Below, in pieces: positions 23,669 to 31,480 of a stretch of 33,786 nucleotides of DNA. This stretch comes from Solirubrobacterales bacterium (lineage in GTDB: Bacteria; Actinomycetota; Thermoleophilia; Solirubrobacterales; 70-9), in contig VRUE01000008.1 of assembly GCA_019456285.1 (NCBI GenBank), positions 15,171 through 48,956 on the forward strand. Direction: 5' to 3'. A program made the translations under genes and the position numbers. How positions within the stretch are numbered: position 1 is the stretch's first letter; each line of letters opens with the position of its first letter. The notes under the pieces were generated by a model, which was not told the origin of the DNA, did no database searches, and saw only the letters and a program-made list of their open reading frames with translations.

Positions 23669-25060
23669 TTGGGAAACACAAGCTTGGAAAAGCAGGAGGA
23701 CTGGCTGTCGGCACGACTGCTGCCGACGGCTGGGATCAGGAGTCGGGAGCAGCAGGAGAGAAGGGCGGCGTCGGCATTGCTTGCGGTGATGAGCGCCGTC
23801 CCCGACTTCTGCCACGCGTTGCTGTCGGGGATGAAGGCTCCGAAGGGAACCATCTCCACCTATACCGAGGTGCACCTGGAAGACGGCAAGCGGAAAACGC
23901 ACATTCCCGACGGCGTGATGGTGATCGAACGAGGGAGGACTCGCTGGAGCTGTCTCGTGGAGATCAAAACGAGCGGGACGCCACTCGAGGCCGAGCAGGT
24001 GGCTCGCTACCTGGATATGGCTCGCCAGCACGGCTTCGACGGGCTCCTGACGATCTCCAATCAGATTCGTAGCGACCCCAAGGCGCTCCCCTACTCCGTC
24101 GACAGGCGAAAGATCCGCGGTCTGTCCGCCTACCACCTGTCCTGGTGGCGGGTGCTGACTGAGGCGATCGTTCAGCACCGTTTCCGCGGCATCGAAGATC
24201 CCGATCAGGCCTGGATTCTCGGTGAGCTGATCCGCTATCTCGACGACGAGCGGTCCGGGGCCAGCGGTTTCGAAGGGATGGGGCAGAAGTGGGTGCGCGT
24301 GCGCGAAAGCGCTCGCAACGGGACTCTGCGGGCAAGCGATCCCGAGGCAGGCGTGATCGCTGCCCGCTGGGAGCAGTTCGTCGAGTACTTGTGCCTTCAT
24401 TTGGGCCAGGAGCTTGGCGTCGATGTCAAACATCAGCGGCCGCGGCGGAAGAGCCCGGAAGAGCGAATCGATGCTGCGGCGAAGCAGCTCGCCGCAGATG
24501 GGGTGCTTCGGAGCTCGATTCGAGTCCCGGATGCCGTGGGCCCCATCGGTGTCGAAGCCGACCTCCGCACTCGGCGCGTGACTACGAGTGTCGAGATCCA
24601 GGCCCCGAAGGAGGGCCGGCCAAAGACGCGCGTCAGATGGCTGCTCCGGCAGCTGAAGGATGCGCCGGACGACCTTCGCATCGAGGTTCGCTTCAGTCAT
24701 GTGCGCGCTACTCGGTCTGAGCTTCTGCGGGACTGCCGCGAGTCTCCTGAGTGTCTTCTGCTGGAGGAGGATCCCAAGCGGGAGCCGCGCTCATTCGTGC
24801 TGGCCATGTCGAAGCCAATGGGCAAGAAACGCGGGCGAAAAGAGGGTTCGTTCGTGGCCGAGACGCGACGTCAGGCAACCGAGTTCTACCGCGACCTGCT
24901 TCAGGGGCTGATGTCTCCACGGACCAAGGCGCCGAAGCTTCGAGAAGACGACGACGATAAGCCTCAGGAAACGGCGCCCCCCGCCAGTGAAGGCCAGGTC
25001 CGCAGGGAGCACGAGTCAAGCCTTCAGGGGTTGGCAGAGGCTGCCTCCCCCTTGCCCTAG
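23669..25060 (+). CDS. Uncharacterised 463-aa protein with PD-(D/E)XK-like core
   Basis: TEVHLEDGKRKTHIPDGVMVIERGRTRWSCLVEIKTSGTPLEAEQVARYLDMARQHGFDGLLTISNQ fits PD-x(n)-ExK; TTG start after GGAGGAG. Confidence 0.65.
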   Translation: MGNTSLEKQEDWLSARLLPTAGIRSREQQERRAASALLAVMSAVPDFCHALLSGMKAPKGTISTYTEVHLEDGKRKTHIPDGVMVIERGRTRWSCLVEIKTSGTPLEAEQVARYLDMARQHGFDGLLTISNQIRSDPKALPYSVDRRKIRGLSAYHLSWWRVLTEAIVQHRFRGIEDPDQAWILGELIRYLDDERSGASGFEGMGQKWVRVRESARNGTLRASDPEAGVIAARWEQFVEYLCLHLGQELGVDVKHQRPRRKSPEERIDAAAKQLAADGVLRSSIRVPDAVGPIGVEADLRTRRVTTSVEIQAPKEGRPKTRVRWLLRQLKDAPDDLRIEVRFSHVRATRSELLRDCRESPECLLLEEDPKREPRSFVLAMSKPMGKKRGRKEGSFVAETRRQATEFYRDLLQGLMSPRTKAPKLREDDDDKPQETAPPASEGQVRREHESSLQGLAEAASPLP

Positions 25061-25112
25061 CACCGAACAGGTGTTCGTATTTTTCGTCCGACTCGATTGG
25101 CAGGATTCCCGC

Positions 25113-25820
25113 ATGGACAAGCGGTTTCTGGAGGATTGTCTGGCGAGAGGGATGTCGCTTGAAGCGACCGGAGAGCTGACCGGCAAGCACCCGTCGACGG
25201 TGAGCTATTGGCTCCAGAAGTACGGCCTCACTGCAAGTGGAGCCGAGAAGTACACGCGTCGCGGTCCTGTCTGCCGCGACGAGTTGAAAGCCCTCATCGA
25301 TAGCCGCGCAACTCTGGCGGAAATCGCCGAGAGGCTCGATCGAAGCATCTCGACGATCAGGTACTGGCTCATCCGATACGGGATCAGAGCCGTCAACCGT
25401 CGTGGACCGCGCCGGCGACGCGGCGATGGCTCCAAGACCGCCACCTTCGAATGTGGGCGGCACGGTGTCACCGAGTTCGTCCTTGAGGACCGGGGTTATT
25501 ACCGCTGCAAGCGCTGCCGTTCGGCGGCGGTGGCAAAGCGTCGCCGGACGGTCAAGCAAAAGCTCGTCGATGAGGTGGGGGGCGCGTGCATCCTTTGCGG
25601 CTACGACAGGTGGGTCGGTGCGCTGCAGTTCCATCACGTTGAGCCCGGCGCAAAGGAGTTCCATCTTGCCCACCGGGGTCACTCCAGATCCATCGCGAGG
25701 AGTCGAGCGGAGATGCGGAAGTGCGTCCTGCTCTGCGCCAATTGTCATGCCGAGGTCGGGGACGGGTTCGCTACGCTGCCGGGGAAGCTGCGCCAGCGTT
25801 CCGGGGCTGTATCTCGGTAG
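25113..25820 (+). CDS. HNH endonuclease with two tandem helix-turn-helix units
   Basis: LEATGELTGKHPSTVSYWLQKYG and LAEIAERLDRSISTIRYWLIRYG repeats; YRCKRC, CILCGY, LQFHHVEP, VLLCANCHAEV. Confidence 0.8.
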   Translation: MDKRFLEDCLARGMSLEATGELTGKHPSTVSYWLQKYGLTASGAEKYTRRGPVCRDELKALIDSRATLAEIAERLDRSISTIRYWLIRYGIRAVNRRGPRRRRGDGSKTATFECGRHGVTEFVLEDRGYYRCKRCRSAAVAKRRRTVKQKLVDEVGGACILCGYDRWVGALQFHHVEPGAKEFHLAHRGHSRSIARSRAEMRKCVLLCANCHAEVGDGFATLPGKLRQRSGAVSR

Positions 25821-25850
25821 TTCGGCGACAGTAGCTCAAGAAGTGCATGA

Positions 25851-25923
25851 TCGGGGGTAGCTCAATGGGTAGAGCACCGTCCTGTTAAGTCGGTGGTTGG
25901 CGGTTCGAGTCCGCCCCCCCGAG
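25851..25923 (+). tRNA. tRNA-Asn (GTT)
   Basis: TCGGGGG...CCCCCGA acceptor, anticodon loop CTGTTAA, T arm GGCGGTTCGAGTCCGCC. Confidence 0.9.
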
Positions 25924-27213
25924 TCAAGGAGGGTCGCGAGGGATCGCGGCCCTTTTCGCTGCGTGGGAACGCCGGCGGGCAAGCTGTTCGACCAGCTCGG
26001 CGCCGCGCGCCGCGCCGTCGTGCTCGCGGGCCCAGGCGGCCAGCTCGGCGGCGCGGTCGGCGAAGCAGCGGTCGCCGAGGATGCGCCGGGCCGCCCAGCG
26101 CAGCGGCGCTGGCCGGCAGAGCCGCCAGGGCACCGAGAGGCCGACCTTCGCCCAGGCGACCCGCATCGCCGTCTCGCGCATGTCGCCGACGATTGGGCTG
26201 AGCAGCACCGGCGTGCCGGTCCCCAGCGCCCGGGCGACCGTGCCGTGCCCGCCGTGGCTGATCACCAGCGAGGCGGCGGGCATCAGCTGGCTGTAGCTGA
26301 GCCAGTCGACCAGGACCGCGTTGGCCGGGACCTCGATCGGGCGCTGCGGGACCACCCGGTTCGTCGTCGCCACGATCCGCACCGGCTCGCCGGCGAGCGC
26401 CTTCAGCGCCGTGCGCACCAGGTGGTTGCCCGAGTCGTGCGAGGTGCTGGGGGCGACCAGCACCAGCGGCGCCTCGCCCGGCGGCAGCTCGATCTCGGGG
26501 TGGGGCAGCTCGAAGCTCATCGGCCCCGTCACCTCGACCCCGGTCGGCCAGCGCCGCGGGTACTCGAGCTGCGGGAAGGTGGCGACCAGCGCCAGGTCGG
26601 GGCTGATCCCACCGTGGAACCGCTCCACCGGCGCAAGCTCCAGCTGCGCCCGCTGCCGGTTGAGGTCCCGACGCCCGTGCTCGAGCCCGATGTTCAGCGC
26701 CCGCGTACCCGCCCGCCAGATGGCCCGCCCGAGCGGCGTACGCGGCGGCTGCAGCCCGATCGCGAAGTACGGCAGCCCCGGCTCGACCACCGGGTAGATG
26801 TGGGGGATCAGGGTCGCCAGCGGCACCCCGGCCGTCTCCGCGGCCAGCGCCGGCGCCGGGGTGAGGATGTCGCTGACTACGGCGTGCGGCCGCATCTCCT
26901 CCAGCAGCGGCAGCAGCGCCCGCGCCGCCTCGGCCGCGTGGGCGCCCTCGTCGGAGTCGGGGTCGGGCGGCGGGAACATCGTGTACTCCTCGGCCGCGGT
27001 GAAGCCGAGCCCGGCGCCCTCGACCGCCGCGCGCCGCTCCTCCCAGGTCTCGACCACGACCTCGTGGCCGCGGGCGGCCAGCGCCCGGCCCAACGAGACC
27101 GCCGGGAAGACGTGGCCGGGGTCGCCGAAGGCGGCGACCAGCAGCCGCAGGCGCTTGCCGGCTTCGCTCGCCGGCGCCCCCGCGCCTCGGTTAGGGAGTG
27201 TCGAGCCTCTCAC
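25924..27213 (-). CDS. Glycosyltransferase, GT1/MGT-like (UDP-glucuronosyltransferase fold)
   Basis: AAFGDPGHVFPAVSLGRALAARGHEVVVET; VDWLSYSQLMPAASLVISHGGHGTVARALGTGTPVLLSPIVGDMRETAMRVAW. Confidence 0.8.
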   Translation of the reverse strand: MRGSTLPNRGAGAPASEAGKRLRLLVAAFGDPGHVFPAVSLGRALAARGHEVVVETWEERRAAVEGAGLGFTAAEEYTMFPPPDPDSDEGAHAAEAARALLPLLEEMRPHAVVSDILTPAPALAAETAGVPLATLIPHIYPVVEPGLPYFAIGLQPPRTPLGRAIWRAGTRALNIGLEHGRRDLNRQRAQLELAPVERFHGGISPDLALVATFPQLEYPRRWPTGVEVTGPMSFELPHPEIELPPGEAPLVLVAPSTSHDSGNHLVRTALKALAGEPVRIVATTNRVVPQRPIEVPANAVLVDWLSYSQLMPAASLVISHGGHGTVARALGTGTPVLLSPIVGDMRETAMRVAWAKVGLSVPWRLCRPAPLRWAARRILGDRCFADRAAELAAWAREHDGAARGAELVEQLARRRSHAAKRAAIPRDPP

Positions 27214-27922
27214 CGGGCCGCGTGAAGACGATCTCCGGCACGTGGCAGTTGCGCGAGGTGCGCAGGAGGAACCGCACCGCCTCTCCCAGGTCCGCGGGCT
27301 GGATCATCTCCTCCGCGGGCACCTGGCCCTTCGCGAACTCGGTCATCGGGGTGTCGACGAAGCCCGGCGCCAGCGCCGTGCACTGGATCCCGGCGCTGCC
27401 CACCTCGTGGTGCGTCGACTGGGTGAAGTTGAGCACCGCCGCCTTGGTCGCGGCGTAGATCGAGAGCCACGCCTGCCCACCCTTGCCGGCGATCGAGGCG
27501 GTGTTGACGATCAGCGCCTTGCCGTGCTCGGCGCCCGCCTCGCGCAGCAGCGGCAGCCCCTCGCGGGTGCCGATGATCAGCGCCCGCAGGTTGACCTCGA
27601 GCTGCATGTCGAGGTGCTTGGTCTGGATCTCCTCCAGCGGCGCGCCGATCCCGACCCCGGCGTTGTTGACCAGCACGTCGAGCCGGCCGTAGGCCTCGCG
27701 GTGCCTGGCGAAAATGCCGACCACGTCCTCCTCGTCGGTCATGTTGGCGGTGACGCTCTGCACCTCGATGCCGTCGGTGCGCAGCCCCTCCGTGGCGCTC
27801 TCCAGCTTCCCCGGGCGGCGGGCGGAGACGGTCAGCGCGTAGCCGTCCCCGCCGAGCGCGCGGGCGATCGCCAGGCCGATGCCGCTCGAGGCCCCCGTGA
27901 TAAGCGCCGCTCGCTCCGCCAA
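27191..27922 (-). CDS. Short-chain dehydrogenase/reductase
   Basis: ALITGASSGIGLAIARAL, DVLVNNAGVG, SIAGKGGQAWLSIYAATKAAV. Confidence 0.9.
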   Translation of the reverse strand: MAERAALITGASSGIGLAIARALGGDGYALTVSARRPGKLESATEGLRTDGIEVQSVTANMTDEEDVVGIFARHREAYGRLDVLVNNAGVGIGAPLEEIQTKHLDMQLEVNLRALIIGTREGLPLLREAGAEHGKALIVNTASIAGKGGQAWLSIYAATKAAVLNFTQSTHHEVGSAGIQCTALAPGFVDTPMTEFAKGQVPAEEMIQPADLGEAVRFLLRTSRNCHVPEIVFTRPGERLDTP

Positions 27923-28029
27923 CCGAGTCTCCTTGTGCTCGCCTTCGGGTGGCGCGCACCCTATACGCAGCCACGCCGCCGTGCCCGAAGGGCGCGATAC
28001 CGTGCGTTCGCGCTCAATAACATGACCGT

Positions 28030-29091
28030 ATGCGCCCCGATCGAGCTTTCAGCGCCGGCGCCTGTCTGCTCGCGGCGATGGCCCTGGCGACCGGTTGCGG
28101 CGGCGGGTCGGATTCGACGACCTCCTCCGCGGACACGGCCGAGAGCCGCCCGGCACCGCCGAAGTCGGCGTTCCCCAGCGCCGCCGGCAAGACCCTCGCC
28201 GAGGTGCTGAAATCCGCTGACGGACCCGCCGAAGCGGTCGTCTCCCCGGCGGCGATGGTCTTCCGCAAGGGCGCGAACCGCTACCCGTTCGGCGTCTTCA
28301 ATCCGGACCGCAGCCCGATCCCCGACGCTCAGGTCGCCCTCTACTTCGCGAAGGTGCCGCCGGCGAGGAAGGCGAGTCGCGCCAGGGCCGGGAAATCGGC
28401 GAGGGCGAAGAGCAAAGCGGTGGACCAGCCGGCGGTGGGCCCCTTCCCCGCCGCGATCGAGAGCCTCGCCACCCGGCCGGCCTTCCGTGCCCAGACGACG
28501 ACGAGCGATCCCGACACCGCCTCGGTCGTCTACGTCACCGAGGTCGACTTCCCCAGCGACGGCGAGTGGCGGATCGCGGCGCTGATCAAGCAGGGCGACG
28601 AGCTCGCCGCGACCCTGCTGCCGAGTGCGGTCGTGGGCGAATTCTCGAAGCTGCCGCGGGTCGGCGAGAGGGCGCCGCTGATCCACACCCCGACCCCCGC
28701 GGACGTCGGCGGCGACCTCGCCAAGATCACCACCCGCGTTCCGCCGGACACGCAGAACAGGGTCGATTATGCGGTTGTTCTGGGCAAGGAGCCGATCGTC
28801 CTCTTGTTTGCGACCCCCCAGTTCTGCCAGAGTCGGGTCTGCGGCCCGGTCGTCGACGTCGCGGAGCAGGTCAAACGGCGCTACGGCGGCAGGGCGGCGT
28901 TCATCCACATGGAGATCTACAACGACAACGACCCGAGCAAGGGCGTGCGACCGCAGGTCAGGGCGTTCCACCTGCCGAGCGAGCCGTGGCTGTTCGTGAT
29001 CGACCGCCAGGGCACGATCGCCGCCGAGATCGAGGGCGCCTTCGGCGTCGACCAGTTGACCCGGGCCGTGAAGGAGGTAACGGGGGGATGA
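28030..29091 (+). CDS. Predicted lipoprotein with thioredoxin-like domain
   Basis: Signal/lipobox LLAAMALATGCGGG; C-terminal EPIVLLFATPQFCQSRVCGPVVDVAEQVKRRYG..WLFVIDRQGTIAAEIEGAFG. Confidence 0.7.
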   Translation: MRPDRAFSAGACLLAAMALATGCGGGSDSTTSSADTAESRPAPPKSAFPSAAGKTLAEVLKSADGPAEAVVSPAAMVFRKGANRYPFGVFNPDRSPIPDAQVALYFAKVPPARKASRARAGKSARAKSKAVDQPAVGPFPAAIESLATRPAFRAQTTTSDPDTASVVYVTEVDFPSDGEWRIAALIKQGDELAATLLPSAVVGEFSKLPRVGERAPLIHTPTPADVGGDLAKITTRVPPDTQNRVDYAVVLGKEPIVLLFATPQFCQSRVCGPVVDVAEQVKRRYGGRAAFIHMEIYNDNDPSKGVRPQVRAFHLPSEPWLFVIDRQGTIAAEIEGAFGVDQLTRAVKEVTGG

Positions 29092-29453
29092 GCAAGAAGA
29101 CGCCCCCCGATCCCGAGCTGCTGGAGTCCTTCGCCGCCGAGGCGCGCCGCCACTGCGACGTGATCGCCGCCGGGCTGGCGACCGAGACGACGGACTTCGA
29201 GACGATGCGAGTCGAGGCCCACGCGCTGAAGGGAACCGCGAGCGCGGTCGGCCTGCGCCGCCTCTCCGAGCTGGCCGGCCTGATGGAATCCGACCTCGCC
29301 GAAGCGAAGGAGACGGGCATCATCCGGGGGGGCCGCACCCACCAGATCGCCGATGCGGCCAAGGCCCTGGCAGAGGGAGCGGCCGCGGCGGCGGCAGGCC
29401 AGGAGGAGCCCCCGGACGTGGGCCGCTCGCTGGCCCAGCTCTTCAGCGTGTAG
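29088..29453 (+). CDS. Hpt-domain protein
   Basis: VEAHALKGTASAVGLRRLSELAGLMESDLAEAKE matches the HAxKGxA/S Hpt signature; ATGA overlap with upstream gene. Confidence 0.75.
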   Translation: MSKKTPPDPELLESFAAEARRHCDVIAAGLATETTDFETMRVEAHALKGTASAVGLRRLSELAGLMESDLAEAKETGIIRGGRTHQIADAAKALAEGAAAAAAGQEEPPDVGRSLAQLFSV

Positions 29454-29510
29454 GAGTCCGAGGGCATGACCGGCGGCGAGGGCTGAGAGAGCGCGCTACG
29501 CTCGCTCCGC

Positions 29511-29584
29511 GGGGCGGTAGCTCAGCTGGTCAGAGCAGCGGACTCATAATCCGTCGGTCGAAGGTTCGAGTCCTTCCCGCCCCA
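29511..29584 (+). tRNA. tRNA with CAT anticodon, probably elongator tRNA-Met (Ile2 not excluded)
   Basis: GGGGCGG...CCGCCCC acceptor, anticodon loop CTCATAA, T arm GAAGGTTCGAGTCCTTC. Confidence 0.88.
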
Positions 29585-29595
29585 CTAGCAAAACC

Positions 29596-29607
29596 GCTCT
29601 ATAGAGC
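29596..29607. repeat. 12-bp perfect palindrome GCTCTATAGAGC just downstream of tRNA-Met
   Basis: Direct reading; a related TAGAGCG half-site follows ~10 nt downstream. Confidence 0.6.
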
Positions 29608-29642
29608 CAAGTAGTTTAGAGCGATTCGGCACGAACTACCGA

Positions 29643-29666
29643 AATTGGTCCCGAATTGGTCCCGAA
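29643..29666. repeat. 11-bp tandem repeat (AATTGGTCCCG)x2 between tRNA-Met and integrase
   Basis: AATTGGTCCCGAATTGGTCCCGAA, read directly. Confidence 0.7.
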
Positions 29667-29688
29667 ACGCGCTAGAATTCGGGGACCG

Positions 29689-30855
29689 ATGCGACAGCCA
29701 GCGCCCCGCCCGATCTCCGGTCACGTCTTCAAGCGCAAGGGAAAGCGCGGCGCTGTCTGGTACGCCAAGTTCCGCCTGCCCGATGGTGGGCAGCAGAAGA
29801 AGCGCCTCGGGCTGACCTGGACGGAGAAGACCGCACCGCCCGATGGCTACTTCACGAAAGGCAAGGCTCAGGCCCACCTCGACGAGTTGCTGCGACAGAC
29901 GCGAGAGGGAACACTGCCAGGGCTGGTCAAGACCGGCAAGACCTTCACGGACGCCGCCGAGGAGTGGCTCTCCTACAGCGAGAACGTCCGCGACTGCAAG
30001 CCCTCCACGTTGCGCGACTACCGCAACATGGCCCGCGTCCTCGTCCGCGAGTTCGGCAGGCGCAAGATCGAGTCGATCACGACCCAGGACATCGACCTGT
30101 GGATCAGCGGCTACGGCGGCTCCAACCGGACGCGGCAGAAGTACCTCGTCTGCCTTGGCTCGATCTTCAAGCGGGCGATGAAGGTCTACGGCCTGCCGCG
30201 CAACCCCGCCGATCTCGTCGAGCGCCCGCGAGTGCGCCGGGCGGCGAAGATCGACGTGCTGCGCCCGGAGGAGGTTCTGGCGTTCGTCCGGGCCGCGGAG
30301 TCCGACCAGGACGCGGCGATCTTCCACACGGCCGCCTTTGCCGGTCTGCGGATGGGTGAGCTGCTCGCCCTCCGCTGGCGCGACGTGGATTTCACCCGCC
30401 GCACGATCCACGTCCGCGAGAACTGGACCCAGGGCGAGACGACGACGCCGAAGGGCGGGACCGAGCGCGCCGTGCCGATGGCAGAGGAGGTCGCCGAGCG
30501 ACTCGCGCGGCTCGGCCAGCGCCCGCACTTCACCGCCGAGGACGATCTTGTCTTCTGCACGGCGCGCGGCCGACATGTCGGCTACAAGTCCCTGAAGGAG
30601 CGCTACCGCGCCGCCCTCAAAGCGGCGGGCTTGCGCGAGGACTTCCGCTTCCACAACCTCCGCCATACCTTCGGCAGCACCGTGATCCGTCACGCCGACT
30701 CGCGCGAGGTCATGGAGTGGATGGGCCACGCCGACCTGACGACGACCAGGCGCTACCTCGCCTTCGTGGACCGCGAGGACGCCGCCAAGCGGGTCTCGGA
30801 AGCCTTCCGCTTGGAGGAGCCGCAGGAGTCGCCGGCACCGGCCCCCGCAGCGTGA
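29689..30855 (+). CDS. Tyrosine-type site-specific integrase of an integrative element
   Basis: TAAFAGLRMGELLALRWRDVDF, HNLRHTFGSTVIRHADSREVMEWMGHADLTTTRRYL; located 3' of a tRNA gene. In-frame upstream start at 29656 possible. Confidence 0.9.
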   Translation: MRQPAPRPISGHVFKRKGKRGAVWYAKFRLPDGGQQKKRLGLTWTEKTAPPDGYFTKGKAQAHLDELLRQTREGTLPGLVKTGKTFTDAAEEWLSYSENVRDCKPSTLRDYRNMARVLVREFGRRKIESITTQDIDLWISGYGGSNRTRQKYLVCLGSIFKRAMKVYGLPRNPADLVERPRVRRAAKIDVLRPEEVLAFVRAAESDQDAAIFHTAAFAGLRMGELLALRWRDVDFTRRTIHVRENWTQGETTTPKGGTERAVPMAEEVAERLARLGQRPHFTAEDDLVFCTARGRHVGYKSLKERYRAALKAAGLREDFRFHNLRHTFGSTVIRHADSREVMEWMGHADLTTTRRYLAFVDREDAAKRVSEAFRLEEPQESPAPAPAA

Positions 30856-30862
30856 CGCCGGC

Positions 30863-31072
30863 CTAGCGGCGGCGTCGCGTCCCATAGGTGTTCTCGGCGA
30901 TCCAGCCCCTTAGATCGGAGCGGGTGAACCTCAGCCCGCGCTCACCGATCCGAACGTGCGGCAGACCCCGCGAGCGGACCAGCTCGTAAACCGTGCTGCG
31001 AGGGATGTGAAGAAGCTGCGCCGCCTCGTCGGCGGTCAGCAAGGACTCGGTGGGGGCCGCAGCGTTTGGCAT
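30863..31072 (-). CDS. Excisionase-family helix-turn-helix protein
   Basis: SLLTADEAAQLLHIPRSTVYELVRSRGLPHVRIGERGLRFTRSDLRGWIAEN. Confidence 0.85.
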   Translation of the reverse strand: MPNAAAPTESLLTADEAAQLLHIPRSTVYELVRSRGLPHVRIGERGLRFTRSDLRGWIAENTYGTRRRR

Positions 31073-31233
31073 ATGTCTCTGCTCCTGCTGTCCACTGAGA
31101 GCGCCCATTGCAACGGATACGTCAGAAAAGCGCGGCCAACGCCCCCGCTTTTTCGGTGGCGCGCGGGGAGGCGGCGGGGAACCTAGCGAGGCCAAGAGCC
31201 AGAGCCAGTCAGAGACAAAGCCACCGAATCGCT

Positions 31234-31306
31234 CAGCGAAAAGCAGCCTGAAAGGCAAGAAGCACCCAGCCACGCAGCAATCCCTCACGGCAGCGAAAAG
31301 CAGCCT
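31234..31306. repeat. 16-bp direct repeat CAGCGAAAAGCAGCCT in A-rich non-coding region upstream of the relaxase
   Basis: Copies at 31234-31249 and 31291-31306. Confidence 0.75.
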
Positions 31307-31480
31307 TGAGCCACCCCCCAAGGCCCCACAGCAACAGCCAACAGCACCACCCCTCACGCACTATCACTGAAGTGAATCTCCGGGGGCGTTTGCGCCTCCA
31401 GCCTGACGTCTCTGGCGATGCGCTCTCCATCGCCGCCGCCCACCGATGCCCGCCGCCCCCCAGACAGGCGGGGGGGCTAG

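Noticed and set aside
25897-27225. 442-aa plus-strand ORF
   Set aside because: Shadow of the minus-strand glycosyltransferase, whose translation has clear GT motifs; it also overlaps the tRNA-Asn.
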